In this document: positions 47,478-57,814 of the stretch, piece after piece
How positions within the stretch are numbered: the first letter of the stretch is position 1
Layout: each line of letters starts with the position of its first letter
Source: CAVWCW01 sp963753615
Lineage (GTDB): Bacteria; Pseudomonadota; Gammaproteobacteria; Chromatiales; Chromatiaceae
DNA length: 64,000 nt
Reading direction: 5' to 3'
NCBI GenBank assembly: GCA_963753615.1
Contig: CAVWCW010000014.1
Location: 62,001 to 126,000, forward strand
The notes under the pieces: generated by a model
Databases searched by the model: none
What the model was told of the DNA's origin: nothing
What the model saw: the letters and a program-made list of their open reading frames with translations, nothing else
Translations under genes and position numbers: made by a program

Positions 47478-48125
47478 TCAGGAGCCCAGCCGCCCCTGGA
47501 TAGCTGCCAGAACGTCATCGCTGGAGGTGGCGCTGACGGTCAGCAACATGCCTTCGTTGGCGTAGAAATCTACCAGCGGGGCGGTCTTCTCGTTGTAGGT
47601 ATCCAGGCGCTTGGTGATCGCCTCTTCGGTTTCGTCGTCGCGCTGGATCACCGGACTGCCGCACTTGTCGCACACGCCTTCCACCTTGGGCGGGTTGCTC
47701 TTGACGTTGTAGATGGCCTGACAGTCGGTGTTGGAGCAGGTGCGGCGCGTGGTCAGACGATCCAGAATCACATCCCGGGGCACGTCGATATTCACTGCCA
47801 TGTCCAGCTCTACGCCGATCTTTCCCAGCAGTTCCTTCAGGGCCTCGGCCTGCGGAATGGTCCGCGGGAATCCGTCGAGGAGGAAGCCGTTGGCGCAGTC
47901 CGGCTCCTGCAGGCGGGTCTCCATAATGCCCATGATCAGGGAATCGGGCACCAGGTCGCCGGCCTTCATGAAGGCCTGGGCCTGCTTGCCGAGTTCGCTG
48001 CCGGCCGACACGGCGCCGCGCAGGATATCGCCGGTGGAGATCTGAACCGAGCCGTCTTGCTTGGTCAGCAGCTTGGCGACGGTGCCTTTGCCCGCGCCCG
48101 GGGCGCCCAAAAGGATGAGTTTCAT
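47478..48125 (-). CDS. adk: Adenylate kinase
   Basis: Interconverts ATP + AMP and 2 ADP. The 215-residue protein has the P-loop G-A-P-G-A-G-K-G-T near residue 7, I-S-T-G-D-I-L-R near 28, the signature G-F-L-L-D-G-F-P-R-T near 80 and a long LID domain. The LID carries four cysteines (C-S-N-T-D-C ... C-D-K-C-G), the zinc-type LID rather than the E. coli non-zinc form. Start ATG 48125 has AAGGAG upstream. A GC-rich hairpin at 47444-47471 follows the stop and may be its terminator. Confidence 0.97.
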   Translation of the reverse strand: MKLILLGAPGAGKGTVAKLLTKQDGSVQISTGDILRGAVSAGSELGKQAQAFMKAGDLVPDSLIMGIMETRLQEPDCANGFLLDGFPRTIPQAEALKELLGKIGVELDMAVNIDVPRDVILDRLTTRRTCSNTDCQAIYNVKSNPPKVEGVCDKCGSPVIQRDDETEEAITKRLDTYNEKTAPLVDFYANEGMLLTVSATSSDDVLAAIQGRLGS

Positions 48126-48315
48126 GGAAAGCTCCTTCGAAATTGAGGTATGGAATGATTCGGGTTGCAAAGCCGGTTGCCGCCCGCAGGCGCGCACGAT
48201 GACCGCGAATTGTGCTGTTCCGGGCGGGAAAAATCAACCGCCATAAGCACCTATCGAGCGGATTTCCCTGATCTGCCGGTAGGCGCGCCCGGCGTGAACC
48301 GGGTATCCTCTGGGC

Positions 48316-48651
48316 ATGACCAATCCCCTGCTCGGCACCGCTTTTTTCGTCTGCGTCCTGAGCGCGAGCGCCCCAGTCGCAGCCGGATTCGAGAGCGGCG
48401 AAGTGCTGGCCGGCCTTTGCCGCCAGCCGGCACCCATTTGTCTGGCCTACCTGGAGGGGGTTGTGGACGGGGCCGAGGCGATGGAATGGGAGCAGGTAGT
48501 CAGCGGGCTGTGCATCCCGGAGCAGGTGGATTCGATGCGGCTGCGCCAGATATTTCTCGACTACGCCGAGCGCCACGACGAGCTGTTGAAACTGCCGGCC
48601 GGGCTGTTGGTGCTCGACGCCCTCAAACAGGCCTGGCCCTGCCGGCCCTGA
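48316..48651 (+). CDS. Small secreted protein with Rap1a/Tai-like domain
   Basis: A 111-residue protein with a signal peptide (about 1-23). The mature part contains G-E-V-L-A-G-L-C near residue 28, I-C-L-A-Y-L-E-G-V-V-D-G near 41, G-L-C-I-P near 63 and a C-terminal P-C, a cysteine pattern like the Rap1a/Tai immunity-protein domain. Such domains also occur in proteins without any secretion-system link, and no effector gene was seen nearby, so an immunity role is not claimed. Confidence 0.65.
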   Translation: MTNPLLGTAFFVCVLSASAPVAAGFESGEVLAGLCRQPAPICLAYLEGVVDGAEAMEWEQVVSGLCIPEQVDSMRLRQIFLDYAERHDELLKLPAGLLVLDALKQAWPCRP

Positions 48652-48674
48652 ATTCCCCACCCAGAGAGAACCCC

Positions 48675-48977
48675 ATGAGCGAATCCTTCGACTCCATCGA
48701 GGCCGCCCTGATGGCCCTTTCCAATCCCGGCAGCCCGGACTGGGGCGACGCATTCCGCTGGCTCAGCAGCCATCCCGAGACGGCGACACTGATGCAGCAA
48801 GTGTTCCGCGAGACCCTGGAGCAAATGGGGGTCGAGCCCTCTGAAACCGACCCATCGAGCGGCGAGCCGAGTTACAGCCTGGCCGACGTAGCGCGCGCCC
48901 TGGGCGCCTCCGAGGCCGAGTTGGACCTGGCGGTTCAGCAAGCCAAGGCGGAGGAGAAGGGCGCCAAACCGGACTAG
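48675..48977 (+). CDS. Hypothetical small soluble protein
   Basis: A 100-residue acidic protein, not recognised. It has an amphipathic helical N-terminus (F-D-S-I-E-A-A-L-M-A-L-S), a W-G-D-A-F-R-W-L segment and a C-terminal helix L-A-D-V-A-R-A-L-G-A-S-E-A-E-L that looks like a small helix-turn-helix-like or protein-binding motif. ATG 48675 has a GAGAGAA site. It follows the Rap1a-like gene by 23 bases and is probably in the same operon; convergent with the hydrolase. Confidence 0.65.
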   Translation: MSESFDSIEAALMALSNPGSPDWGDAFRWLSSHPETATLMQQVFRETLEQMGVEPSETDPSSGEPSYSLADVARALGASEAELDLAVQQAKAEEKGAKPD

Positions 48978-48993
48978 CGCCGGGTTTGCGTGC

Positions 48994-49821
48994 TCAGGAA
49001 GCCCTCAGGCGGGCCAGGATGCGCGCCAGCAGCATGCCGTCGTCCTCGCTCAGGCCGTGACCTCCCCCGGCTTCGATGCGGACCGCCCTACCATACAGGG
49101 CCTGTACCCGATTCATGTCCTGGCTCCATTCGGGCACCACGAGGTCACCGAACAAGGAATCCTCGCCGTTGCGCACCACCGATATATAGCGAGCCTCGGG
49201 GTGTTGTTGGCGATTGAGCCAGAACAGCAGATTGCCCGGACGCTCCCGGGCGAGATCGAAGTACAGGCCCTGGGAACGATTCAAGGTATCTGCTCCCAGT
49301 AGGCCGGTGAGCCAGCCCAGGGGGCTGTGCCCGGCCTGCAGCCCGAGTTCCGCGCTCTCGGTGCCCAGGTGCGGGCTGGCGATGGTGATCAGGGCGCTTA
49401 CCGGCTGTTCCGGATTGCGAACCATGTGCAGCCGCCCCAGCACCCCGCCTGCGGAATGTCCCGCCAGGATCAGGGGCTCACCGGGATGACGCTCTCGGAG
49501 CGCCGACAGGTAGGCAGCCAGTTGCTGCTCTTGGTACATCAGGGGCGCCTCGGATTCGAGATCCAGGGTATAGAAGCGCAGGGGCCGGGGCGGCCCGCCG
49601 CCGCTCAGGAACGGACGCCCCAAGTGCAGGTACAGATTGCCGCCATCGCCCCAGCCCGCTTGGCGCAGGCTGTCGGCTACGCCGCTCTGGCGCCATTCCT
49701 GGCCATCGGCGAGATAGCCCGGGATCAACACCAGGGTATCGGCGGCCACGGGAAAGGCGCTGGCCGCCAGGCCCAGCAGCAGGGCCAGGCGGCCCATCCA
49801 AACGCGAAATCTATGACTCAT
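48994..49821 (-). CDS. Secreted alpha/beta hydrolase (lipase/esterase-like)
   Basis: A 275-residue protein with an N-terminal signal peptide (about 1-27, ending A-A-D). The alpha/beta hydrolase fold shows L-V-L-I-P-G-Y near residue 32, the nucleophile elbow L-A-G-H-S-A-G-G near 120 (Ser nucleophile), and a catalytic-His candidate in G-G-G-H-G-L near 254. Lipase-like S-P-H-L-G-T near 149 is typical of triacylglycerol-lipase relatives. ATG 49821 is preferred over an upstream start since it gives a clean signal peptide and has an AGAGG site. Confidence 0.8.
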   Translation of the reverse strand: MSHRFRVWMGRLALLLGLAASAFPVAADTLVLIPGYLADGQEWRQSGVADSLRQAGWGDGGNLYLHLGRPFLSGGGPPRPLRFYTLDLESEAPLMYQEQQLAAYLSALRERHPGEPLILAGHSAGGVLGRLHMVRNPEQPVSALITIASPHLGTESAELGLQAGHSPLGWLTGLLGADTLNRSQGLYFDLARERPGNLLFWLNRQQHPEARYISVVRNGEDSLFGDLVVPEWSQDMNRVQALYGRAVRIEAGGGHGLSEDDGMLLARILARLRAS

Positions 49822-49880
49822 CGTTGTCCTCTGCTCCGGACTCGGGTACAACAGCGGCACCCCGACCAGGAATTCCCATC

Positions 49881-50264
49881 ATGTGCAAATGGTATCTGTT
49901 TCTCGGCGCCGTCAACGGCTTTCTCGCCGTTGCTGCCGGTGCCTTCGCCGCCCACGGCCTGCAGGGGCAGATCGAAGAAAGGGCGTTGCAGGCCTTTCAG
50001 ACCGGCGCCGAATACCAGGGCCTGCACGCCCTGGCCCTGCTGGCCGTCGGCCTGCTGCGCCGCACCAGCGGCCCCTCGCCCTGGCTCAATGCGGCCGCCT
50101 GGTGCCTGCTCGCCGGCATCCTGCTGTTCTCCGGCAGCCTCTACGCCCTGAGCCTGAGCGGCTACCGAAGCCTGGGCATGATCACCCCTTTCGGCGGGCT
50201 GCTGCTGCTCAGCGGCTGGCTGTGCCTGGCCGCAGCCGCCTTGAGGCTGCCGCGAAAAGACTGA
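49881..50264 (+). CDS. DUF423 family membrane protein
   Basis: A 127-residue integral membrane protein with four hydrophobic helices. The DUF423 pattern is clear: G-A-V-N-G-F-L-A-V-A-A-G-A-F-A-A-H-G-L near residue 9, F-Q-T-G-A-E-Y-Q-G-L-H-A-L-A near 39 (the conserved Y-x-x-x-H), G-I-L-L-F-S-G-S-L-Y near 79 and P-F-G-G near 102. Function unknown in all organisms. Divergent from the hydrolase gene. Confidence 0.92.
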   Translation: MCKWYLFLGAVNGFLAVAAGAFAAHGLQGQIEERALQAFQTGAEYQGLHALALLAVGLLRRTSGPSPWLNAAAWCLLAGILLFSGSLYALSLSGYRSLGMITPFGGLLLLSGWLCLAAAALRLPRKD

Positions 50265-50897
50265 ACACCGGAAAGTCAGCCAAAGGAAAGGAAGAAGACC
50301 GGCGAACTGGTACATTCTTGTTTTTAAACAGGGAGATATACCAGGCCAAAGGGGCAGCCATCAAGCCGCCGCAGTTTACCGCGAATCAGCTCCAATTTCA
50401 CTCACCCCCGGAAATACTGGGCCGTCACCAACGGTGACAATATCAACCGATTGACGGTTGCTCCGTGGGTGCAAGCCTACCCCAAGCCGAGCACAGAGAA
50501 CCCGTTGAACCCCGGACACTACCGGTGACCGCCTGCGGCGCGACCAGTAACGGCACTATTTCGAGGGTTGATCCGGCGATTGCTGACTCCATCACCAGAA
50601 CCTTGAAAGGTCCTGTCCGGCCCTTTCTGTTGGAGCAATGGAACTCCGTTCGCCAGCGTTCATCCGTTGATCATGGCAAAATCTCCAACGCCGTCCGGCT
50701 GCCCACGCACTTGCACCGAGAGCCGGCGCCTTGAAAAAGGGAATTCGGCTTCAGACTATAATTCGGCGGACGGAACGATCCGGCGCAGAGAAGGGCCGAG
50801 AAATTGATGCCGGTGCCGGCATAATGTCATCAACCGCGCGTCCGGCGCCGGCAAGACGTGGCGCTGAACTGAAATTTCTCGACCCGAGGAACCTACC
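50265..50897. other. Intergenic region of 633 bases
   Basis: No frame with convincing protein features. A TATAAT at 50757-50762 with TTGAAA 20 bases upstream could be a weak promoter for the DUF748 gene. Otherwise nothing recognised. Confidence 0.45.
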
Positions 50898-53800
50898 ATG
50901 AGCATCTCTCCGAACGAGCACCCCAAATCCCGTGCGGCAGGCGTCCTGAAATCGAAGGCTTTTCTAGGTTCCGTGGCCGTGATCGTGATCTACAGCCTGA
51001 TGGGATTCTTCCTCGCTCCCTACCTGGTAAAACGCCAGCTCACGCAGTTCGTCACCGACGGTCTCCATCGCCAACTGGCCGTCGAAGAGGTGCGCATCAA
51101 CCCCTACAGCCTGCGGATGGCCATAGAAGGGGTCGACGTGAAAGAGGGGAACGGTGACCCCCTGTTGAAATTCGGCCGCCTGGCGGTGGATTTTGAGCTC
51201 TCCAGTTTGTGGGAATGGGCCTGGACCTTTTCCGAGATCAGCCTGGAACAACCAGAGCTCACATTGGCGATCGACGAACGGGGCGAAGCGAACCTCAAAC
51301 GACTGGCCGATGACCTGCCCGCCGGGAACGAACCGACCCCGGCCAAAACCGACGCTGACCCGGTGCGTATCTTGACGCATCGATTGCGCATCCGCGGCGG
51401 CATCCTCCATGTCGTCGACAACGCCGGGCAAACCCCTGCGGTTGCGACCATAACTCCGCTCGACCTGGAGATGAAAGACCTCACCACGATCCCGCAGCGC
51501 GAGGGCGCTCATCAACTTATTGCCCGCCTCCCCGGTGGGGGCAACCTCGAGTGGAAAGGAGAGGCTTCACTGTCACCGGTGCATTCTCAAGGGCGAATCC
51601 GCATAAATGGGCTGAAGCCCGCCAACGCCTGGGCCTTCTTTCAGGACCGGCTCATTATCGAGGAACCGAGCGGGTCACTGGACCTGGAAACCAGTTACCG
51701 CATCGCGCTGGAGCAGGGTGGCCTGCAGTTGACCCTGAACGGACTGAGCGGCAATCTGTCGGAACTGGCATTGACACCCCGCGGCGCCAATGAGCCGGTG
51801 CTCAGCATGGACAGTTTCGCGCTCCAAGGTGGGAGCTTCGATCTCGCCGAGCGCCGCCTGCGCTTTTCCGCAGTAACCCTTGCAGGCGGCCAGATACTGA
51901 CCCAATTCGACCAACACGGCGACCTCAACTGGAACGCCTTGTTTGCGCCTGCAGAGCCAGCCTCGGCGTCGCCACCCGCAGCGACGCCCCAGCCCGAAGA
52001 CCCGCCCGGATCGGAGCAACCCTGGCATCTAGAACTGGAGAAATTCACCGTTACAGATCTAGCCGTTCTCGGGGCGGATCTCAGCCGCAGGGTTCCGGTG
52101 GATATTTCGCTCGGTGCTGTGGATCTGTCCATGCAGCTGATCAGCGAGGTGACACTCGACAATGTGCAGACCCTGGTGGAGGGGTTCACGGCAACCCTGA
52201 GCGACATCCTGATATCAGAGCGAGAGCAACGCAAGCAGCTGGCAACCCTGGCCGAGGTCAAGCTGGAGGGCGGCGCGTTCAACCTCAACGACCGGCGGAT
52301 TGGCGTTAACGAGATCTCGTTTCGGGGCGGAACTCTGGCCTTCCGGCGGGACCGCGACGGCCAGATCAACTGGGTCCAGCAGGCATTGGACCGGGGCGTT
52401 GCCCGAAGCGAGGTCAGGGAGGCTCATGCCAGTGCAACCGCGCAGGGCCGCCCCTGGTCGGTCGCGGTCAACAAACTACGGCTCAGGGATACCTCAGCGT
52501 CCTTCACCGACCCGGCGCTCGCCAGCTCCGAGGTGCTGGGCCTGAGTAGCATCACCCTGGATCTGACCGAGATTTCGCTGGACCCGCAACGACCGATCGG
52601 TTTCGATCTCGCTCTGGAGATCCGACAGGGGGGCACGGTGCTGGCAAAAGGCACATCGCAGCCCTTCCAACCCCAGCTCGAAGGCAGCTTGGAACTCAAG
52701 CAGTTGAATCTTCCTGCGGCCCAGCCCTTCGTCGAAACACTGGCGCACATGAAGATCGAGTCGGGCACCCTTTCGGGCGGCGGCAAAGTGCGCTACGGGG
52801 TCGAGCAGTCCGGCTCACTCCAATTTTCCGGCAACCTCGATATAACGCAGCTGAAGGTCATCGAGCCGCACACCGGAAAGACGCTCATCGGCTGGGCCGA
52901 GCTGGCGACCAAGAGGCTGCAGGCCGGGCTGGCTCCGGATGGAATAGCGCTGGAACAGATCGTTTTGAACCAGCCCGAGGGCACATTCGTCATCGATGAA
53001 AACAAGACCACCAACTGGCAGTATGTCCTCAAGGATCAATCCGGCAGTCCACCACGCGACACGTCGCCCCCTGCCGCGCCAGCCGGCGCCCAGACTGCAC
53101 CGATGAACCCCACGTCGGAGACGGCTTTCCCGGTCTCGATCGCCCAGATCCGTGTCGAGAAAGGCAACCTGAATTTTGCCGATTTGAGCCTGACGCCGCA
53201 GTTCGCGACCCATATCCACGAATTGAGCGGCACCATCGCGGGGCTATCCACGGCGCCGGGCACCACGGCCAGCATCGAACTCGAAGGCCGAGTGGACGAA
53301 TACGGACAAGCGAAGATCCGCGGAGAGCTTCAGCCATCGAACCCTGCTGCCATGACCGACATTCAGATGGCGTTCCAGAATGTAGAGATGACTCACCTCA
53401 CCCCCTACGCCATCAAGTTTGCCGGGCACGAGGTTACGTCGGGCAAGCTCTCGGTGGATTTGGGCTATAAGATCGACCAGCATCAGCTCTCGGGAGACAA
53501 TCAAATCATCGTCCAGCAATTGGAACTCGGCGAAAAGGTGGATAGTCCCGACGCCCTGGATCTGCCACTGGAACTGGGTCTCGCTCTGCTCAAGGACCCC
53601 AACGGCAAGATAGACATCAACCTTCCGGTTCAGGGAGACATGTCCCATCCGCAGTTCAGCTTCGGACAACTGATCGGCCAGGCAATGGTGAACTTCTTCG
53701 CCAAGTTGGTGACGGCGCCGTTCCAAATCCTCGGCGGCCTATTGGGGGCGGACGCGCAGGACCTGGACCAGATCGTGTTCGAGCCCGGTCGCAGCGATCT

Positions 53801-54434
53801 GTCTCCGCCAGAACAGGAGAAGTTGACCCTGATTGCCAAGGCACTGCGGGAAAGGCCGCAGCTGGCGGTCTCGATCGAGGGTACTTACGACCGGCATCGT
53901 GATGCCGGCGTACTGAAGGAGAGAAAGATCCGCCGCGAGGTGGCCGAGGCGCGAGGCGATGGCGGCGAACCCGGGGTACAACCGGGACCGGTCAGCTACA
54001 ATGACCCCAAGAGCCAGCGGGCACTGGAACAAGTGTTCAGTAAACTTGTCTCGCCGGCCGCCCTTACCCAACTCAAGAAGCGATTCGCGGCTACCGAGGC
54101 GGCACCGGCGACCACCAAGGACCGCAAGCCCGCCAAGCGAGTGCCGGCGAACGCCGGCGAACTCTACAAAGCGATCTACGAGGAGTTGGTCAATATCGCC
54201 GAGATCACTCACAATGAACTGCGTTCCCTTGGCCAGGCTCGGGCCAAGTCGGTCCAGGGCGAATTGACCGGTACCGACGGAATACCGCCGCAAAGGGTGA
54301 GCCTGTCCAAACCCGCCAAGGCGGAGCATTCCTCCGCCAAAGCCTCGGGCGTGATCACCAGGCTCGGATCTTCGCGCGGCCAGATAGGAAGTCCCGGAAA
54401 CAGAACCTGCTTACCCAACGATGACCCCAAGTAG
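50898..54434 (+). CDS. DUF748 (AsmA-like) membrane-anchored protein
   Basis: A 1178-residue protein anchored by one N-terminal helix (about 24-46), with the rest in the periplasm as a long, repetitive beta-rich structure. DUF748 blocks include L-S-S-L-W-E-W, L-E-K-F-T-V-T-D and R-V-P-V-D-I near residue 385-400, G-G-T-L-A-F-R-R near 480, and L-S-V-D-L-G-Y-K-I near 855. A D-Q-I-V-F-E-P-G-R-S-D-L block near 960 is the late OmpA-like start often seen in DUF748. AsmA-like proteins are thought to bridge membranes for lipid transport; specificity is not known. An alanine/proline/threonine linker lies near 723-745. ATG 50898 has a GAGGAA site. Confidence 0.85.
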   Translation: MSISPNEHPKSRAAGVLKSKAFLGSVAVIVIYSLMGFFLAPYLVKRQLTQFVTDGLHRQLAVEEVRINPYSLRMAIEGVDVKEGNGDPLLKFGRLAVDFELSSLWEWAWTFSEISLEQPELTLAIDERGEANLKRLADDLPAGNEPTPAKTDADPVRILTHRLRIRGGILHVVDNAGQTPAVATITPLDLEMKDLTTIPQREGAHQLIARLPGGGNLEWKGEASLSPVHSQGRIRINGLKPANAWAFFQDRLIIEEPSGSLDLETSYRIALEQGGLQLTLNGLSGNLSELALTPRGANEPVLSMDSFALQGGSFDLAERRLRFSAVTLAGGQILTQFDQHGDLNWNALFAPAEPASASPPAATPQPEDPPGSEQPWHLELEKFTVTDLAVLGADLSRRVPVDISLGAVDLSMQLISEVTLDNVQTLVEGFTATLSDILISEREQRKQLATLAEVKLEGGAFNLNDRRIGVNEISFRGGTLAFRRDRDGQINWVQQALDRGVARSEVREAHASATAQGRPWSVAVNKLRLRDTSASFTDPALASSEVLGLSSITLDLTEISLDPQRPIGFDLALEIRQGGTVLAKGTSQPFQPQLEGSLELKQLNLPAAQPFVETLAHMKIESGTLSGGGKVRYGVEQSGSLQFSGNLDITQLKVIEPHTGKTLIGWAELATKRLQAGLAPDGIALEQIVLNQPEGTFVIDENKTTNWQYVLKDQSGSPPRDTSPPAAPAGAQTAPMNPTSETAFPVSIAQIRVEKGNLNFADLSLTPQFATHIHELSGTIAGLSTAPGTTASIELEGRVDEYGQAKIRGELQPSNPAAMTDIQMAFQNVEMTHLTPYAIKFAGHEVTSGKLSVDLGYKIDQHQLSGDNQIIVQQLELGEKVDSPDALDLPLELGLALLKDPNGKIDINLPVQGDMSHPQFSFGQLIGQAMVNFFAKLVTAPFQILGGLLGADAQDLDQIVFEPGRSDLSPPEQEKLTLIAKALRERPQLAVSIEGTYDRHRDAGVLKERKIRREVAEARGDGGEPGVQPGPVSYNDPKSQRALEQVFSKLVSPAALTQLKKRFAATEAAPATTKDRKPAKRVPANAGELYKAIYEELVNIAEITHNELRSLGQARAKSVQGELTGTDGIPPQRVSLSKPAKAEHSSAKASGVITRLGSSRGQIGSPGNRTCLPNDDPK

Positions 54435-54550
54435 CCGAATCATGGTCGATCGAATCGACGAAAGCGCCTACCGTTACCGGTCAGATACTGACCGTATCAG
54501 TGCTTTCCGGCAAGGCTGCGGGGCGACTCGGGACCGGCGCCCCGACACTG

Positions 54551-55890
54551 ATGCGGGGTCGAGGAGATTGGGGCAGGGCCTGCCGGCGGTTCGCGCTGAT
54601 CCTGCTCTGCGCCGGCGCGCTCTCTGCCTGCGGAACCCTTGCTCCTGAAGCGGAAATTGCGTTCTCGCAGCCCGTCATTCAGGCTCCGAAATTCTCGGAG
54701 AAGGATGGCGTCCGGGTTGCCGCAAGCGTGCTCAGCGATGCCCAGGCGCAACAAAGTTTCGGAGTGGACCTGGCCGGCCGGGACCTCCAGGCGGTCTGGG
54801 TCCGCATAGACAACGGCTCCCCGAGGAGGCTTTGGTTTCTGGTCGCTGCACTGGACGCCGACTACTACACCCCGAATGAAGTCGCATTCCTGTTCCGGGA
54901 CTCGCTGCCTGAGGCAGACAGGGCGCGCCTGGCGACTTTCCTCAGAGAGCATACGCCGAAGCAAGCGATCGAGCCCGGGCAAAGCACCGAGGGATTCGTC
55001 CTGGCCAAACGCGCCGAAGGCGGCCGGTACGTCAATATCGAGCTTGCGGGGCACGAAAAACTGCTGCACTTTGGTTTCGCCATACCGGTCGCCGACGGCT
55101 ACTTCGACTTTGAGGGGCTGGCCCCGACCCGGATCTACGACGTAGTTCGAAAGACCCGATCTTGGCGACGCCGAGCTGCGCTCCGCGTTGCGCGATCTCC
55201 CTTGTTGTACCAGCGATTCCGCCGGTGAACGCCAAGGCGACCCGCTCAACATCGCGATCGTCGGCAATTTCGACGAACTGATGACCGCGCTCGCTCGCAG
55301 CGGACTGGTCGTTCACGCACCGTATCACCCCGAGCACCGTCGGGAGGCTGGTGGAAGCGACCCTGGCCGGCCGCGCCTATCGCGTGGCCCCGGTCAGCTC
55401 GCTGTATGTCTTCGGACGGCCTCAGGATATTGCCCTGCAGCGCGCCCGCTCCTTGATCTCTCAGCGTAATCACATGCGGCTCTGGCTGGCACCTTTCCGA
55501 TACCAGGGTCGCTCGGTCTGGATCGGCCAGATCAGTCGCGACATCGGCATAAAGGCGACCATGCAATCACCCAGCTTGACCACCCACGTGATCGATCCCT
55601 ACGTTGACGAGGCACGTGAGTACCTGCTGCAGAGCCTTCTCCATCATCATGGCGTAAAACGGTTCGGGTTCGTTGCAGGCGTCGGCAAGACCACTCCGGA
55701 GCAACCGCGCACCAATCTGACGGAAGACCCCTATTTCACCGACGGCCTGCGCCTGTTGGTGGTGTTGGCCCAGCAGCCCACGCCGCCCCACCGAGCCCGC
55801 AATTTCCATTGGCAGGAACTCGATGTTCGAGAATCCAACGAACGGCCTCAGAGTATTGAAATCTCGTTTCCGGACGGTGCGGGGCCGTGA
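54551..55890 (+). CDS. LssY_C-domain lipoprotein (two frameshifts)
   Basis: About 445 residues once joined. N-terminus: signal peptide and lipobox L-S-A-C near residue 22. Frame 1 runs to about 55160; frame 2 gives L-G-D-A-E-L-R-S-A-L-R-D-L-P and G-D-P-L-N-I-A-I-V-G-N; frame 3 begins near 55342 with R-L-V-E-A-T-L-A-G-R-A-Y-R-V-A-P-V-S-S-L-Y-V-F-G-R-P-Q-D-I-A-L-Q and continues with H-M-R-L-W-L, V-W-I-G-Q and H-V-I-D-P-Y-V-D-E-A-R-E. This matches the C-terminal domain of LssY-type membrane proteins, here on a lipoprotein. Both breaks are consistent with single extra bases (ACCCGATC; CCGTATC). Function unknown. Confidence 0.72.
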
Positions 55891-56098
55891 GATCTTTGCG
55901 TTGGCGCTTCGCCCCGGCGCCTGGCTGCCAAGACAGCCCGCAGGGACGGATTTGCTTCATCAAAACACATGCCGGAATCGAGAACATTGCCTGACGGTCG
56001 ATTTCGCATCCCCATTTTCGGCGCGCGCACAACGCTAACCCGCGATCTTTTTGAAAAAGGCTATTCTCTATGACGCTGCCGGCTTTGGAGTATCTAGC

Positions 56099-57658
56099 GT
56101 GAATAGTTACAGAATCGCGCTTGCGATCCTCGTGATCATCGGGCTGCTCCTCTGCATCGGCGGCTGCGCCTCGCTTCCCGAGACACTGCCGCAAGGGGAT
56201 CCGGGTTACGCCCTCGCGCCACAGCAGGGCGGTCCGCTGGCGCAGGTCGATGCACGAGTCCGTGAGCGGGCCGGGCCCGGGCAATCTGGATTCAAACTAC
56301 TCAATTCAAATGAGCAGGGGCTGCGCTGGCGCCTGGCCCTGATCGATTCGGCACAACATTCTCTCGACCTCCAGTACTATGTCTGGTGGGGCGACGAGAG
56401 CGGCGACCTGCTGATGAAGCGGGTCATCGATGCGGCCGACCGGGGCGTCAAAGTGCGCCTCATCCTCGACGACCTCTCGACGATGTTGGAAGACGAGTCC
56501 CACCCGAAGCTACGCGACACCGGCACAGCGCTGATCGATGCCCACCCGAACATAGCGATCAGGCTGTTCAACCCCTGGCGCTCGCGACCGCTGGGAAGCC
56601 GCGCCGTCGAGATGCTGGACCGGATGGAGCGACTCAACCACCGCATGCACAACAAACTGCTCATCGCCGACAACCGGGCGACCATCCTGGGCGGGCGCAA
56701 TATCGGCAACGAGTACTTCGGCCTCTCACCGACGTTCAATTTCCGCGATCTCGACGTCCTGGGGGTCGGACCGGTTGCTCAGCAGGCCTCGCAGGTTTTT
56801 GACGGTTTCTGGAACAGCGAGTGGGTGGTTCCCGTCGCCGAGCTGGATGTGGTGGCGACGCCGAACGACCTCAGACAGGATCACCGGGAGATGGGTCGGG
56901 CGCTCGCCTCGGCGTCGTCTCTCGCGCGATTTCAAATCGACCGTCGAAACTGGGAGAAGCTGCTCGACGCGGCGGCGACCGAGATGCACATCGGTGCGAG
57001 TCGCCTTCACACCGACACACCGGACCCCGGCGCTTTGGCACACCATATGCCGGCCGCGATCCGCGCGCTTCTGGGTAGCGCGACATCGGAAATACTCATT
57101 ACCAATGCCTATATCATCCCGGGCAAGCATGCCATCCAACGGATGCGCGAGCAGAGCGCCAATGGGGTCAGGATCCGCATGCTCACCAATTCACTTGCCT
57201 CGCACGACGTACCGGCGGTAAACAGTCACTACAAGCGCTGGCGAAAGCCATTACTCGACGCGGGCATCGAGCTTTACGAAGCTCGCGCGGACGCAGCCGT
57301 GCGGGCCCTGATCGTCGACACGCCTCCGACCCAGGCCGAGTACATGGGCCTGCACATGAAGGCGATGGTGATCGACCGAAGGCAAGTCTTCGTCGGCTCG
57401 ATGAACCTGGACCCACGCTCATGGGAGATCAATAGCGAGATGGGCATTGTCGTCGACAGCCCCGGGCTCGGCGAGGAACTGGCCCAGATTATGGATCGCG
57501 ACATGGCGTCCGAGAACGCCTGGTTCGTGTCGCTCGACAGCGACGGCCGGGTTACCTGGACCGACGGCGGCGAGGTCTTGACACGGCAGCCCGCTCGCAA
57601 CTTCTGGCAGCGTGTGGAAGATGTCTTCTTTATGGCGTTTCCGGGTGAGTTGTATTGA
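56099..57658 (+). CDS. Phospholipase D-family (cardiolipin-synthase-like) lipoprotein 1
   Basis: About 519 residues. Signal sequence with lipobox I-G-G-C (near residue 23), then two PLD domains. HKD motif 1 is H-N-K-L-L-I-A-D-N near residue 184, followed by G-G-R-N-I-G-N-E-Y; HKD motif 2 is H-M-K-A-M-V-I-D-R near residue 420, followed by G-S-M-N-L-D-P-R-S. Both catalytic His-Lys-Asp sets are present. The type resembles periplasmic ClsC-like or YmdC enzymes that transfer phosphatidyl groups. GTG 56099 with GGAG 8 bases upstream fits the signal peptide; a TTG at 56051 is possible. A similar gene lies on the other strand at 57961. Confidence 0.9.
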   Translation: MNSYRIALAILVIIGLLLCIGGCASLPETLPQGDPGYALAPQQGGPLAQVDARVRERAGPGQSGFKLLNSNEQGLRWRLALIDSAQHSLDLQYYVWWGDESGDLLMKRVIDAADRGVKVRLILDDLSTMLEDESHPKLRDTGTALIDAHPNIAIRLFNPWRSRPLGSRAVEMLDRMERLNHRMHNKLLIADNRATILGGRNIGNEYFGLSPTFNFRDLDVLGVGPVAQQASQVFDGFWNSEWVVPVAELDVVATPNDLRQDHREMGRALASASSLARFQIDRRNWEKLLDAAATEMHIGASRLHTDTPDPGALAHHMPAAIRALLGSATSEILITNAYIIPGKHAIQRMREQSANGVRIRMLTNSLASHDVPAVNSHYKRWRKPLLDAGIELYEARADAAVRALIVDTPPTQAEYMGLHMKAMVIDRRQVFVGSMNLDPRSWEINSEMGIVVDSPGLGEELAQIMDRDMASENAWFVSLDSDGRVTWTDGGEVLTRQPARNFWQRVEDVFFMAFPGELY

Positions 57659-57814
57659 GAGGCAGACCAAAGATACCCGAGGAGCCAACCGCGCCGTCCC
57701 CTATTACCGGCCTTCCCGGTCAGCGACTTCGCCCCGAAACATTGAGGCTACCGCAAACGCCTTGCATATTCTGGTTTGCTGCTCGTTGTACCGCCTACCC
57801 TATGCCAGGGTTAG

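Noticed and set aside
48316..48977. Toxin/immunity or type VI effector pair
   Set aside because: Only a weak Rap1a/Tai-like cysteine pattern in one protein; no effector domain or secretion genes nearby.
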